Shown piece after piece: positions 34,975 through 46,539 of a stretch of DNA of 64,000 nucleotides; position 1 is the first letter of the stretch; every line of letters begins with the position of its first letter. The stretch is from contig WTPW01000009.1 of the NCBI GenBank assembly GCA_009809945.1, positions 852,646-916,645 of the forward strand, given 5' to 3'. The notes under the pieces are model-generated. The model worked only from the letters and a program-made list of their open reading frames with translations. It was not told the DNA's origin and ran no database searches. The stretch comes from Gigaspora margarita (taxonomy: Eukaryota; Glomeromycota; Glomeromycetes; Diversisporales; Gigasporaceae). Position numbers and translations under genes: made by a program.

Positions 34975-35190
34975 GGGGCTTCCAGAAATTATGTAATATT
35001 TTTGTTACTAATAAATTTTAAAATTTTACCCACCCACCTAGTGATGCAAACAGCTCAGCTCGGCTTGGCTCACAGCTTGCATTGACCAAGCTGAGCTGAT
35101 CTTTCAGCTCCAAGGTTAGAGCCAAGCCATTTATGAGCAAATTAACCTTGAGCTGAGCCAAGCCGCAAGCTGTTACCCTATATAAGAAAA
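34975..35190. mobile_element. Decayed MITE with GC-rich mirrored arms
   Basis: CAAACAGCTCAGCTCGGCTT near the left mirrors AACAGCTTGCGGCTTGGCTC read from the right, around CAGCTTGCATTGACCAAGC. Unusually GC-rich for this window. Preceded by GGGGGCTTCCAGAAATTATG, reminiscent of the end of MITE E. An ORF here (35018-35206) is judged accidental. Confidence 0.45.
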
Positions 35191-35392
35191 TTATCCAATC
35201 AGACACGACATGAATTCTAATATTTAAAATATTAGATACCGGTAACTATTTTTCTTTTCATATTTTTTTCTTCTATAGCAGTTAATAATCTACAAACGAG
35301 GGCAGCCTATTTCTCAATGCCATACTAAACTCTGCTATAACTTTCTTTAAATACTACCTCTCTAAAAGGTTCATTTTCTTTAAATTCATTTA

Positions 35393-35611
35393 CTAAAACA
35401 TTAGCAGAAAAGGCTTCTTTTCATTAACTCTAATATAAACTGCCACAGCAACTAGTGCTAAACCACCAATTACATATGGAAGTGAACCATTACCTTTATT
35501 ATCGAGTTGGGAAACAGCTGTATTAATTTCACTCATTAATGCTTGCGATTTATTAACTTGCTCTTGACCAGTCGAATTATTTTTCAACTTTCGCAATTCT
35601 TCCAAAAAGCG
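35393..35611 (-). CDS. Hypothetical short single-pass membrane protein fragment
   Basis: An open frame on the minus strand of about 72 codons. The first half is polar and could be helical (KLKNNSTGQEQVNKSQALMS), the second has one clear membrane segment, LPYVIGGLALVAVAVYI, then a short basic tail. There is no ATG at the start; only a TTG codon begins the frame, and a stop lies about ten codons upstream. If real, it is an exon whose start lies elsewhere or a decayed fragment. I do not recognise a family. It is one of few frames here that do not resemble a transposon or repeat. Confidence 0.3.
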   Translation of the reverse strand, partial: RFLEELRKLKNNSTGQEQVNKSQALMSEINTAVSQLDNKGNGSLPYVIGGLALVAVAVYIRVNEKKPFLLMF

Positions 35612-35639
35612 TAATGGGTAAAAAGTATAAAATTATAGT

Positions 35640-36090
35640 AGTTTATTTATCTCCAGTTTACTATTTATAACCTGGGCCAACTTTAACTTGAAATCAGCTT
35701 AATTGATCAATTACTACGCGAATTAAAAAATCTAGACTCATAATGGCATTAATATTCACGTAGGTTATTTTAGTAATCAGTGGTCTGGTTATATTCCAAA
35801 AAGAATTATATAATTATCCTTTTTGCATTTCTGATTTTAATATCAGTTATTTCAATGATAATTTTGTCTTTAAAACTGATTATAAGCGATTCAAATATGA
35901 TCTTAACAAAGTACAACAAAATTTATAGCTATCTGACAATTCAATACTAAAATAAGTTAATTTATTTTTAATTAATTTAAAAAAAACTCTTATTTATATT
36001 TATTACTAATTTATTTTTGTTTTTGTTAGCTACAAGATAGGATGAACAATTAAAATTTTAACAAATTTAATTGTACATACAGGTATATAT
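35640..36090. other. AT-rich intergenic region
   Basis: No gene or repeat that I can support. Confidence 0.5.
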
Positions 36091-36094
36091 GTAA

Positions 36095-37092
36095 TTATAA
36101 TTATTCTCTTCGAAACTTAATACCATGTTTCAGCCAAGAATTAATACACATAAGAGCTTGTACGCTCTTATCAGATAACCGTGAATGTTTAGCCCAAATC
36201 GTATCACCTGCTTTGGAAAAAACCTGCTCGGAGGGTACTGAAGTAGATTGGATGGCTAAATAATCTTTAGCCATTTTAGATAGATTAGAAAAATGAGTAC
36301 AATTAAGTTTCTACCAATCCAAAGAAACAATGTCCATAGAAGTAATAGCCTCAGATAAGTATTGGTTAAATTCATCTGTCCTATTACTGATTATATTTGT
36401 TTTTCATTTTTTTTGAGCGATTTTTTCTGTATATGTTAAATTTAATGATTCTGAATTAGTAGATGAATCATTAAAAGAAAGTGCAGAATATTCTGTTCTA
36501 AAAATATTATTAAAAATAGCATGATTTTCTTCAGTATTTATATCATCTGGCATTAGATCTAGTTTAATTCGGGGGTCAAGAATAGCAGCTATAAAAGCTG
36601 TTTTATCATAAATTTCATTAGTATATTTTTGAATTTTATCCGATATTTGGGTTGCAGCTACTTCTAGAAATTCTGGACTTGTTGAACTCTGAATATACGA
36701 TGACACTGTATCAACAATATTATCAATTAGTAGAATCGAAATGCCCAACATCATATAAGTGCTACCAGAAAGAACATTAGTAGTTTCATAAAATGGTTGA
36801 AGAAATTGTATAGTGGCTTGAAGATCAGATTATTCTTGTAATGTAAGTTTATATTTATTAAGATTCTTATTTCGTCTAATAAGAGCTGCAATTGTTGTAG
36901 GCATAGTTACATAGACTGAAAGCATTAAGAATGTACTGTTCTACCATGTTGAAACATCTTGTGGAATTTTTCGATTTGCTTCACCTTCTCCAACTGATTG
37001 CCCGAGCTCTTTTAATTCTTGAGTTAAAGATGATGAGGAAGAAATAGTTTTAACCAATTTACACACCTTTTCGATTGATGCTTTAATAGGTG
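36095..37092 (-). pseudogene. hAT transposase, C-terminal part (degenerate)
   Basis: On the minus strand, from 37092: KLVKTISSSSSLTQELKELG, IPQDVSTW-stop-NSTFLMLSVY (the IP.DV.TRWNSTY motif of hAT transposases with Arg changed to Trp and Trp to stop), YDKTAFIAAILDPRIKLDL (the conserved A..LDPR.K motif), and the dimerisation region with YLAIQSTSVPSEQVFSKAGD then LSDKSVQALMCINSWLK, where S..SER.FS.AG is characteristic. This protein cuts and joins hAT elements. The N-terminal zinc finger and first catalytic part are missing. Four in-frame stops sit mainly at Trp positions. A palindromic MITE adjoins its 5' edge. Several non-autonomous elements in this window have hAT-like ends, but nothing ties them to this copy. 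Confidence 0.88.
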
Positions 37093-37525
37093 TTAAGTGC
37101 TACATAAAAAATATAAAAACAATTTGAAAGGTATTCTGATGAAATAAAACTTTGGCTATAAGGTAAGTGCTTTACAATACTAAGTGAATCGACCTTCACA
37201 CTTTAAGTAAAGTTGTTCGCAATATAAAATTACACGTACCCTGAAATTTTGATGAAATTTAGATAACTTTTTATTAATTGACTTTTACAAAATACATTTT
37301 TATGAAAAAATTTTAAATTTTTTTGTAGAAACGTATTTTGTAAAAGTCAATTAATAAAAAGTTATCTAAATTTCATCAAAATTTTAGAGTATGTGTAATT
37401 TTATATTTTGGACAACTTTACTTAAAGTGTGAAGGGATTCACTTAGTATCATAAGGCACTTACCTTATAGCCAAAGTTTTATTTCATCAGAATACCTTTT
37501 AAAATTGTTTTTGTGCAACACTTAA
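37093..37525. mobile_element. Palindromic MITE (433 bp)
   Basis: Nearly perfect inverted halves around a centre near 37309. Outer ends TTAAGTGCTACATAAAAA and, from the right, TTAAGTGTTGCACAAAAA; both continue with AAAGGTATTCTGATGAAAT and GTAAGTGC. Arms remain almost identical, so it is either young or maintained by gene conversion. It abuts the hAT transposase remnant. Confidence 0.85.
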
Positions 37526-37732
37526 TTGATGATATCTCATTGATTTTTTAAATTCATTTTACTACTCATAACCTCCTCTTTTTGACTATTCTTTTTTTGC
37601 CCTTAGCTTTCTTGTTTTGATCATCTTATTTGAGAATATTTTAATCACACTCACTCAAACATAACTTGATTTATTAGGGAATGCTTTAAGACCATTGAAT
37701 ATATTTACTAAAGAAACCTAAAAATCATTTTA

Positions 37733-39200
37733 TCAAAGTAGTGAACTTGCAAGAGAGAAATCACCAAATGCTAGTGCTGCTTCTTGTTGCTCTTTGAATG
37801 CTTCATAGTTATTAGGCACATCATGATTGTTAGGATTACTGGGCTTGTTATTGTCATTATAATCACTAGAAGCTCATTAAAAACAAAAAATTAGTCAAAC
37901 ATTTATATAATAAATGATGCATGATATATAAATTTTACCTTTTGAAACCTGCTTTAGTGCATTAACAAATCCATTGAGGCCTTCATATTGCATTACTTCT
38001 TTCAGGCATTCATATGCAGCAAGACCTTTTTGAGATTTGTGCCTTGTAATCAATATCACAACTGAATCTGAGTATTCTAGCTCCTGTAACAATTGTACAG
38101 CAGTTTTTCTTCTCAAGTGATTTGAGATATTATGGGTTCCAATTTGAATATCTGTAGTTTTACAAATAACCCTAAAATATTCTTTCAATTTTCGCTTACC
38201 AAGACCATATGCATAGTATCATTGTTCACTAAATTATACTAATGAAGCAAAAAAAGCTAGTAAATAGATATTTATAATCACAAATTACAATATACAAATT
38301 TTACTCGAATTCAAAGTCATAAGCTTTAAATATAAGTTTGTCATGGTCATTATTGGTCATTTAAAAAATAAAATTCATAATCATTGATAATGCTCTTGTT
38401 GTTGAGTAGGCTAATAACTTCAGCCTAAGTATCAGAATTATTAAGGCCTCACTAATTCATTTTAGATCTAAATAATTTGACATTAAGCCCACTATTGAAT
38501 CTTTTAAAGAAATTATTAATTTGCAAGGAATAATTTTTACCTTCACGTAATGCCAACAGTGTTGCATTGTAAAAAAAAATTTTTATAACAAGCCTTTGGG
38601 TGTATTACGTTGTATCATAGGGTGGTCAGTATTTGTTTAACCTCCTTTAACATCAGACCATCAGCACCAACACATTTGCTCTACCTTTTGCAGAAAGGTT
38701 CTTAAATTTTTCATTAATAACTTCATTTAATTTAAAGTACACTTTGGGATTAAGGATAACTATGGGCTTTTCTATTACTGAATTCATATTGAGATGTTTC
38801 CAAATAGCTACTATACAACTTTTTACAGAGGATGCATGATACTTTTTCTATCCTGTTTTCTCATTGCACAAACAAATTTTGATAATTGTTTCTTCAAGAT
38901 TAGTTTTGTATCCACCTCTTCAATTTTATCTTCAAACCCAATGTCAGAATGGAACTTCTCTAGTGCCTGAACCCACACTTGCATTGCCTTACAAGTGGCT
39001 TAAACCTTTGCATTTTCACAAATTTTCTTTAGTTCAGACACAGATGGCTCTGTGTATTTGACTCACTAATAAACACTATATTAATATTTTTTTAAATGTA
39101 TTGTAAAAATACAACAACTATTATTTATTACCTTTGCATTACCAACTTTTTCTTGCATTAATTTTGTTTTTGGCATTGCCTTTTTGTTCAAGTGGGATTT
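37733..39200 (-). pseudogene. Crypton-like tyrosine recombinase, with intron (degenerate)
   Basis: The minus strand encodes a tyrosine-recombinase-type protein of the Crypton kind, which moves DNA circles by site-specific recombination. From the N side: WVQALEKFHSDIGFED and LKKQLSKFVCAMRKQD near 38870-38980, KSCIVAIWKHLNMNSVI near 38780-38815, a SAKGRAN..GADGL motif, then the catalytic C-terminal domain at 37939-38188. There NHLRRKTA gives the H-x-x-R motif, TRHKS the following His, and AAYE the likely nucleophile Tyr. A putative intron, 37873-37938, begins GTAAAA, contains GACTAAT and ends AATGAG; joining it adds a tail ending GDFSLASSLL before the stop at 37733. The upstream half has stops and frameshifts. 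Related domains also occur in host proteins, so domestication is an alternative. Confidence 0.75.
37873..37938 (-). other. Probable spliceosomal intron (66 nt)
   Basis: Donor GTAAAATT, branch-like TTTGACTAATT and acceptor TTTAATGAG. Splicing keeps the frame from VSK into SSDYNDNNKPSNPNNHDV. Confidence 0.6.
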
Positions 39201-39603
39201 ACCATTATAGGTTCAAAGGCTTTTTAAAAGTTAAATATGCTTTTACAGCTTTGACTGGTTCTTACAGTTTTTTATAGGTTTGAACTGTGATAAACTTCTA
39301 AATTCAACTTACAATTTCAACTATCTACTTCAATGCCCAACATCTTTTCAACTCTCAAAACCTTTCAAACTCCTAACAACTTTGATTTCAACTTTCAACT
39401 ATTTGAAGGAATATAAAGTATTTAAAAATACATATATATATATATTTCTTTTGCTAAAAAAAAAAAGAATCCAAAATTTTTTTTATTATAAGAAAAAAAT
39501 TGAATTTATACTACAATATTGATTTACTATCTTTTTTCAGGTCTAAAATTATATTTACAATACAGATAGAATCAGGCCATAATTATAAATTGTCAGATAA
39601 CAC
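39201..39603. other. AT-rich intergenic region
   Basis: No supported gene. The ORF at 39280-39522 has low-complexity Lys/Phe/Leu content over simple repeats and is not believed. Confidence 0.5.
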
Positions 39604-39750
39604 TATTATTGGGTAAATTGTTAAACAATAATAATTTGACTCAACCAGACAAATAATCATATGACATGTGCCACTTTGCAGTACATGTCTGCCAATCATT
39701 TGCTCTGTTGAGCCAAATTACCATTATTCAACAATTTTTACCCAATAATA
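39604..39750. mobile_element. Short palindromic MITE (about 147 bp)
   Basis: ATTATTGGGTAAATTGTT on the left mirrors TATTATTGGGTAAAAATTG from the right; arms continue through TTTGGCTCAAC and CAAAT. Centre near 39676. Confidence 0.7.
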
Positions 39751-39815
39751 TATACCTATAGTGGCCTACTATATTATTATGGACACTTTTGGAAATTTTA
39801 TATTGAGCCAAATAA

Positions 39816-40110
39816 GGACTCCAGACATCTTTCATATAGGTCATAACTGGATTTTGGCCAATTTTGGCTCAATTTGCTAAAAATAATAAAATACATTTTT
39901 TTTAAATAACTTTTGATCTAGTAATCAGAATTGAATAAACTTTTTTTGTTAGATGCGTCTCACTGAGAGCTTCATTTTAAAAAATAGTTTATTCAAATTG
40001 AACTACTGGATGCCAAGTAATTGCCAAAAACTGTTTTTTGTTTTTCAAAGTTTAGGGGTTTGTGCTAAAAAAATTGAGTAAGACCACTGTACTAGATATC
40101 TGGAGTTCTG
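39816..40110. mobile_element. MITE family B, copy 3 (295 bp)
   Basis: Left end GGACTCCAGACATCTTTC; right end, in reverse complement, CAGAACTCCAGATATCTAG. The exact duplication CCAAATAA flanks it at 39808-39815 and 40111-40118. Same orientation as the copy at 4643 and close to it in sequence. Confidence 0.8.
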
Positions 40111-40118
40111 CCAAATAA

Positions 40119-41020
40119 ACAAGATATAAAGCTAAAAATTGTATAAAATATTATTTAAATCTCAAGCTTTTAAATTAAAAAAATTATAAAATTCTATACA
40201 GTATTTTTTAAAATAATTAATTGATGATCCGTGAGCTATCTAAAGAAAATGATCTGCAATTACTAAATAAATATGACGAAAATTAATTAATAAAAATCCC
40301 TATTTAGAAATGTAAAGATTTTTTAAATACTATATATATACATACTGTATATACAATTCAAAATTGTTTAACTCACTATAACTAGTTTAAATCTTATAAA
40401 CTAAAAACTAACCCACCTGAGTTTAAAACCAGCCCATTAGTATAAATCTTACTTATGAATTAAAACTAACCTATCTGCTAATACCCATAAGTTTAAAACC
40501 CACTAGGGTTGTTTTGTTAATAAATATTTAAGCCCAGAAGAATTGTAATATTATATAGTAAACCATATTATTTAAGTAACATCGTATAAATTAGGATCAC
40601 TGTTTCGTCAGATTATTACTATTAAAGAAGTTATTAGAATTAGTTGGATTTCTGTGATTGCTACCTTTGCTACTTCTACTACTATTACTACTTTTTGAAC
40701 CAATTCAGTTTTTCATTTCAAAAGCCTTTTTTATTTTCTTATTTATGTTAGAAATGTATTTGCTTGAGTCAATGATCTGAACAGTAATATAATATTACAA
40801 TTCTTCTGAAGTTAAATATCACTTGGTTTGTGGAACCATTGTAAGTTTTTCTTTTTAAACTTTATTTTTAAAATTAATGATTTTCTTTCTTTTTAGGACA
40901 GTTTTATTGAACTTTGTCAATTTATTGAGTCGTTATTTGTAGTAAATTGTTTATTAGCTTTGTTAATTTTTCTCTTTTACAGTTATTTTCCAATGGTTTT
41001 CTAAATACTTTGTGACCATT
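40119..41020. other. AT-rich intergenic region
   Basis: Nothing supported except a weak repeat of AAACTAACCCACCTG-like words near 40400-40520. Confidence 0.5.
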
Positions 41021-42500
41021 TTTAGTAGAAGTTATGTAGCATGCTAGTAGAACATCCACTATTGGATGTTACCAAAATAGAATTAGTGTTTAAATAAGGG
41101 AATATTAGGTATTCACTTATTATTATTAAAAACTGCAAAGATAAATACGCTAATAGAACATATAATATTAGAAAAGAATAAACACAAAGAAATTGCTTAT
41201 TATCAAAGACTAGCAAAGATAGAACATGCTAGTAGAACTATAATGCTAGATGTTGTCAAAATTAGAGTAAAAAGGATGAACACAAGGCAATCACTTATTA
41301 TCAAAATCAGCAAAGATAGGACACACTAGTGGTATATAACATTAAATAATGTTATAATTAAAGAGTTGAAAAGGATGAGTATAAGCATTAATTTATTACC
41401 AATAATCACCAACAATTTGTATAAATAGGGCACACTAATAAATATGTAATATTCGATATTGTTATAAAAAAGTATTGGAGTTAATAAAGATGAACATAAA
41501 GCAATCATTTATTATCAAAAATTAGCAAAGATGAGACACATTATAAAACAAATAATGTTGATATTATGATGAAGGATTTGGAGTTGGAAAGGATGAACAT
41601 AAAGCATTGATTTATTACCAAAAAGTTGCAGAAATAGGGCATGTTAGAATGTTGGATGTTGAATTGCAATTGCTAAAAATTGGCATACTAGTGGAGCATA
41701 TAGTCAAAAATTAAATTTTATTTCTAATCTATTTGGTGGAGGATTAAAATTACATATAAGTGGCCCTTAAGAGTATTGGTATATAAATAGTTGTAATATT
41801 TAGTTGATTCATAAAAACTATATTCTACTAAAGTTGAATATGTAAGATGGCTCAAAATATGTTTTTTTTTTAAATATTATTTATTGCAATCCCAACTTAT
41901 ATATTAACCAATAAAATTGGCTAATTTAATATGATTTTTATATTTTAATTTTATTTAACTTATTATTATAGTAAAAGAATGTAATATATACATTTTCAAA
42001 ACATGATCGCATAACTAAAATAAACCCCAATCCCATCTAATTTCTAAAATAACCACTATCTTAAATAAGTTACTATATCTAATTCTTAATCCAAACTTTT
42101 ATAATAGTAACATTAGGATGTTTCATGACATAACTTAAATCCTAAGGGCATTCTATAAGAGTATAAAATAAATGCCTTATATTTATCCTTTTTAACTCAA
42201 ATTCCTTCATCAAAATAGTATCGAACATTATATATTCTACTAGCATACCCATTTTTCAAATTTTTGATAATAAATAAATGCTTTTGTTATCTTTTTTACT
42301 CTAATGCTTTTATCATGATAACATCAAATGTTATGTATTTTAGTAGCATGCAATATGTTAGTAATTAATAAATACCTTATGTTTATTCTTTTCAACACTA
42401 ATTTCTTTATTATAACAATATCTAGTATTATATTATTCCACTACTACTGTGCAATATCTCTGCTAATTTTTGATAATAAGCAATTGCCTATTAAATTAAA
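41021..42500. repeat. Two tandem arrays in inverted orientation
   Basis: From 41021 to about 41710, six to seven diverged units of about 100-110 bp contain AAAGGATGAACATAAAGCAA, TCATTTATTATCAAAAATTA, GCAAAGATAGGACACACTAG. From about 42165 to 42500 similar units run in the opposite direction (TTTTTGATAATAAGCAATTG, TTATTTATTCTTTTCAAC, CTAGTAGCATGC). The 41720-42160 spacer is AT-rich. The paired arrays could be the ends of one element or one array broken by inversion. Confidence 0.65.
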
Positions 42501-42748
42501 AATTAAAAAAAATTAGTGTTGTGTTATAGTATTAAATCCTAAAGCCTTTCTGACTTTTGATCAAAATTATTGTTATTGTTACAGCTGATATTGATAATGG
42601 CTAATGCTGAAGTTTGAGATTATGATTTGAAAATATAAGCCCTACAAAAATCTTCATATACTCTTTAATAATCAAATCTAACCCTAAACTCTAACCCAAC
42701 TCTAAAAAAAAGCGAACAAAAAACAACCCAAAAAATTTTTAAAAAATA

Positions 42749-44657
42749 CACTAGCGATCATAAATAATGCAACAAAAATTTTTTGTTGTTAAATCGCATT
42801 ATTTCACGCAATTCTGGGTGTATCCTTTTGTTTTTTTTATTTTACTTAACAATAGCACCTTTATTCAATGTTAAAATTTTAATAGTCATTATTATTGCCA
42901 ATACAAAGATAAGCGTGCATGTATCACAAATCATGTGTTGTATTATTTTTGATCATTTTTTACAATGATCAGATGATCAATATTGTACAATGAAGAAACA
43001 CATGACTAGTAAATCTATTATCTTTTTTGCATTCTTGTTTTACGATAGAACTTCAAATAATGTTCTAACCAAAAAAAATATGCACAATTTATAACTCAAA
43101 AGAGAGCCTAGTTTCTTCGTTGCTGCAAAACCAGTGTACCACAAGGGTGGTAAGCTGGACACAATATTTAGTTCCTTCCTGGCTCTTTATACCAATAAAA
43201 GTAGTTGAGATATCGTGTTTGTAAAAAATTAGTGAAGGTTTGTCATTTACCTGTTAGCAATAAACCAACCCAAGCGACGATTTTAACTTGAGCCACCTAC
43301 TTTTACCATTTAATTGCCATTGAAGTATAGTTTTATCAAAAAAAATGAAAGGTATTTAATAATTTGGGTTATAATATTTTTCATGAACTTAGAAACTATG
43401 GTTTAGTACTAGAGGTTAAGTAAAAAAAGCTCTACCCATATGGATGTTGACAAAAATGTTGGCTTGAATATATAAAAATCAGTCTATTAAGTACTGGTTT
43501 AAAGTAATTTGGTTTGACAAGGTAAAATTTGAAATTTTGAGTTGGTTAGTAAATTATATTGTAGAAAGCACCTTGAGAAATTATTAATTTGCTTTTATAT
43601 TAAAGATTTGGGATAGATTTATAAGGATTAGGGTTCCTCAAATTCAAATCAAATCAAATATTGGGTCAATTTGAATTTGATCAAATCAAATTGATCCTGA
43701 TTTGAATTTGATTTGATTCAAATATTTGGATTTGAATTTGATTTGAATTTGAATTTTTAATAGTAATTTTCAAATCAAATCAAATATTTGCCAAATCAAA
43801 TCAAATTTGGCCAGATTTGAATTTGATCAAATCAAATATAGTAAAATTTGAATTTGAATTTGATCAAATATTTGATTCAAATATTTGAAGATCAAATCAA
43901 ATTGTGGAACCCTAATAAGGATATATATTATATTTTGTGGTATTAATAGGCTTTACAAAGTCGATTATGTGCCAAATATTGAATTAAACTAACAGATTTT
44001 TTATTAATATTTTATAGATATTATTAAAGTTCACGAATTTGCTATTTAAAAAAAAAATTTTGTAGTAAGATAATGATGACAAATATAATATGCTAGTTAC
44101 AAATCATTAGCTTAGAAATAATTAGGCAAAGATTTTTAATTGCCATTTCCAACTTCTAAACTCAAATTTTTAAATATTTGTAGGTCAAGATTGACCATTG
44201 GCTTGGAGACATCTTTGGTAAATTTCAAGTGAAAAAGATCCCCAATGCATGATTTAGGTGGCCTAGTTAAAAATAAAAATGAGAACTCGTATCATCCAAT
44301 CTATCCCAATGCCAGAACAAGTTTGTAGAGCTATCAAAGCAGGTAGATGCACCATGTTATAGCGGCCATAAAATATTAAAGTAGAAAAAAAAACTTTTTT
44401 TTTATATATAAAAAAATTTTTTTTGCTTTATGTTCATGTTGTGTTAAAAACGAGCAAAAGTAATGCAACACATAATTTTAAATAAAGCTCGTGCTTGTAA
44501 AAAATTTACTTTATTAATACTTTTTAAGATTTTTTTATGTGAATGCTATACTATTTACAAATAAAATAAAAAAAATAAAAGAATACACCAAGAATTGCAT
44601 GAAATAATGCAATTTAACCAACAAAATTTTTTTGTTGCATTATTCTTATTTCCAGTG
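42749..44657. mobile_element. Non-autonomous Tc1/mariner-like element (1,909 bp)
   Basis: TIRs begin CACT(A/G)G and extend over 100 bp, sharing AATAATGCAACAAAAA, GCATTATTTCACGCAATTCT and GGTGTATCCTTTTGTTTTTT. A TA dinucleotide lies at each edge (42747-42748 and 44658-44659), and CACTG-type ends with a TA site are typical of Tc1/mariner. No transposase recognised; the ORF at 42783-42968 lies in the TIR. A family C MITE at 43629-43914 has inserted inside. Block 43090-43320 is less AT-rich and of unknown origin. Confidence 0.7.
43629..43914. mobile_element. MITE family C, copy 3 (286 bp)
   Basis: TAGGGTTCCTCAAATTC at one end, AATTGTGGAACCCTA at the other, exact 8-bp duplication ATAAGGAT at 43621-43628 and 43915-43922. 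The exact duplication and intact TIR suggest this is the youngest of the three. Confidence 0.92.
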
Positions 44658-44659
44658 TA

Positions 44660-45337
44660 GGTTCAAATTTCAGCATCAGCATTTTCAATATTAGCTGCAA
44701 CAAATATTACTATTATAATATATAAAAGTTGGTGTGGTATAATTCGGACAGTCAATAAACAACTTGTATATGAATTGAATGACTTGTAGCAAAGATTTGT
44801 ACAAGAATATGGTCTGAATTGTCTTTAGAATTCCCAGCTATCATATTGAAATAGATAAGCAGTTCTTAAAATGAGTTCGTTCACCAATTTCACAGATAGG
44901 GAAATAATAGTTGTAGAGGCAATTGTGAAAATGACTATTTGTATAAATTAGTAAGATGCATTTGCTAAAGCTTTCTAAGATTATTATCATGCTGTTTTTG
45001 ATAAACAGAAAAGCATACAAGACATGAACATAAGTCAGAAAAAATACAAAAAAACAAAAAAAAAATCAATTATAAATTGAAAAAAAACAAGAAAAATTAC
45101 AAACTGATAGTTGCTAATGCTTTTCTTTCTTTTAATCCACAGTTATTACTAATATTCGAAAAAGCCATCATGGTGTTCAAGCCAAACCTTTCTGCTAAGT
45201 AACCAAAAATAAAAAAAAAAGTTAATAAAAAGAAATTATATAATAAAAAAAATTAAAAATAAATTACTGGATTAAATTAAAAATGATCTTTATACTTACT
45301 GTACTGTAATGATTAAAATGAGATTGAATATGATCTA
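44660..45337. other. AT-rich intergenic region
   Basis: No supported gene or repeat. Confidence 0.5.
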
Positions 45338-45526
45338 TAGTCAACTCTTTCTGTAACGAACTATTGGAGGTTCTGGTTGTTAAAAAAAGTTCACTATATA
45401 AAAGTACTATTTTTTCTTAGAAAAACATGACTATTTTTATACCAAACTATTATAAAATTCAAATTTTTAGTTCATTATATTCAAAGTTTGTTATAGAGGG
45501 GTTTGGTATAAAAAGAGCTGACCATA
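45338..45526. mobile_element. Short MITE with TA target site
   Basis: TAGTCAACTCTTTCTGTAAC on the left mirrors TATGGTCAGCTCTTTTTATA from the right. TA at each edge. The inside contains GTAACGAACT and GTTTGTTATAGAGG mirror words. Confidence 0.5.
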
Positions 45527-45924
45527 TATAGTTATTAAAACAAATAAAGTGTATAAAAAACTTACTTGTAACAGATTTTTAATGTTTAGATAATTATATT
45601 CGCTTGCAAAACTGCAATCTGGTGCTTACCAGATCTATATATTAATAACTATATTAAATTTTACTTAGTAAATGCTGAGATCATCCAAGGTAAACTTTTT
45701 ATCAAAATGTTTTTATGGTTCGTGATTTTGATATTAAAAACTTGTTGTGTTATACTATGAATTGTGCTATTTTTTATATTAATTGATTTTAAATTTATTA
45801 ATCTTACATATAACCTCAAAAATTCTATTTGGGCTTTGTATATATATTATCTCCATCACATTGTATTATATGATTTTCTTTATATGACTAGTGGATCATC
45901 AATTAAGTTTAAAAATTTTTTGGA

Positions 45925-46080
45925 TTTACTAGGAACATAGTCATGCATATTGATGGAGTGTAAGGTTACCTGCCATCTGGAATAACAGTTCGCAAAATCT
46001 TGCATTTGATTGGATATTAAAAATCTATAATTTCACTTGTCAAATTGCTGTACTAGTATAACATGCTATTCTTTTTAATA
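45925..46080. repeat. Dispersed repeat shared with 10691-10840
   Basis: The complement of this block matches 10691-10840 over ATAGATTTTTAAT, CCAATCAAATGCAAGATTTT and GCAGGTAAC...TATGTTCCT. Family unknown. Confidence 0.65.
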
Positions 46081-46539
46081 TTGATATTCATTCTAGTTTT
46101 AACCAAAAAGGAAATGTAGCTGATCATGAATATAATTGCTACTAATATAGTTTCCAAAAAATAGGCTACCTTTTTTTTGCGTTTTTAAGTAAACAAACAG
46201 AGAGTTGCTTATTTTTAGATGAAAGAGATTTTTAGCGATCGTAAGTAGTCATTTCATAGTAAAGTCCAAATTTAACTATGTAAATCAATCAAAATCGCTT
46301 AAGTAAACTTATTAAGAAGATCCAAATGCATATATTTGAAATTTTCATACAAATCAGAGAACTTTTTATTATTTGAGTATTAATTTTTTTTTTTAATATT
46401 AAAGGTGAGACCTTGCTTTTATCTTTATTAAATTTAATAGAAACTTTTTACAGTACAGAAAAAAATTTCATTTTTTTAAATTTAATGCTAAGAATAAAAA
46501 CTCACACACATATATAAGTAAACCTAAATACTTATCTGT
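46081..46539. other. AT-rich intergenic region
   Basis: Nothing supported. Confidence 0.5.
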
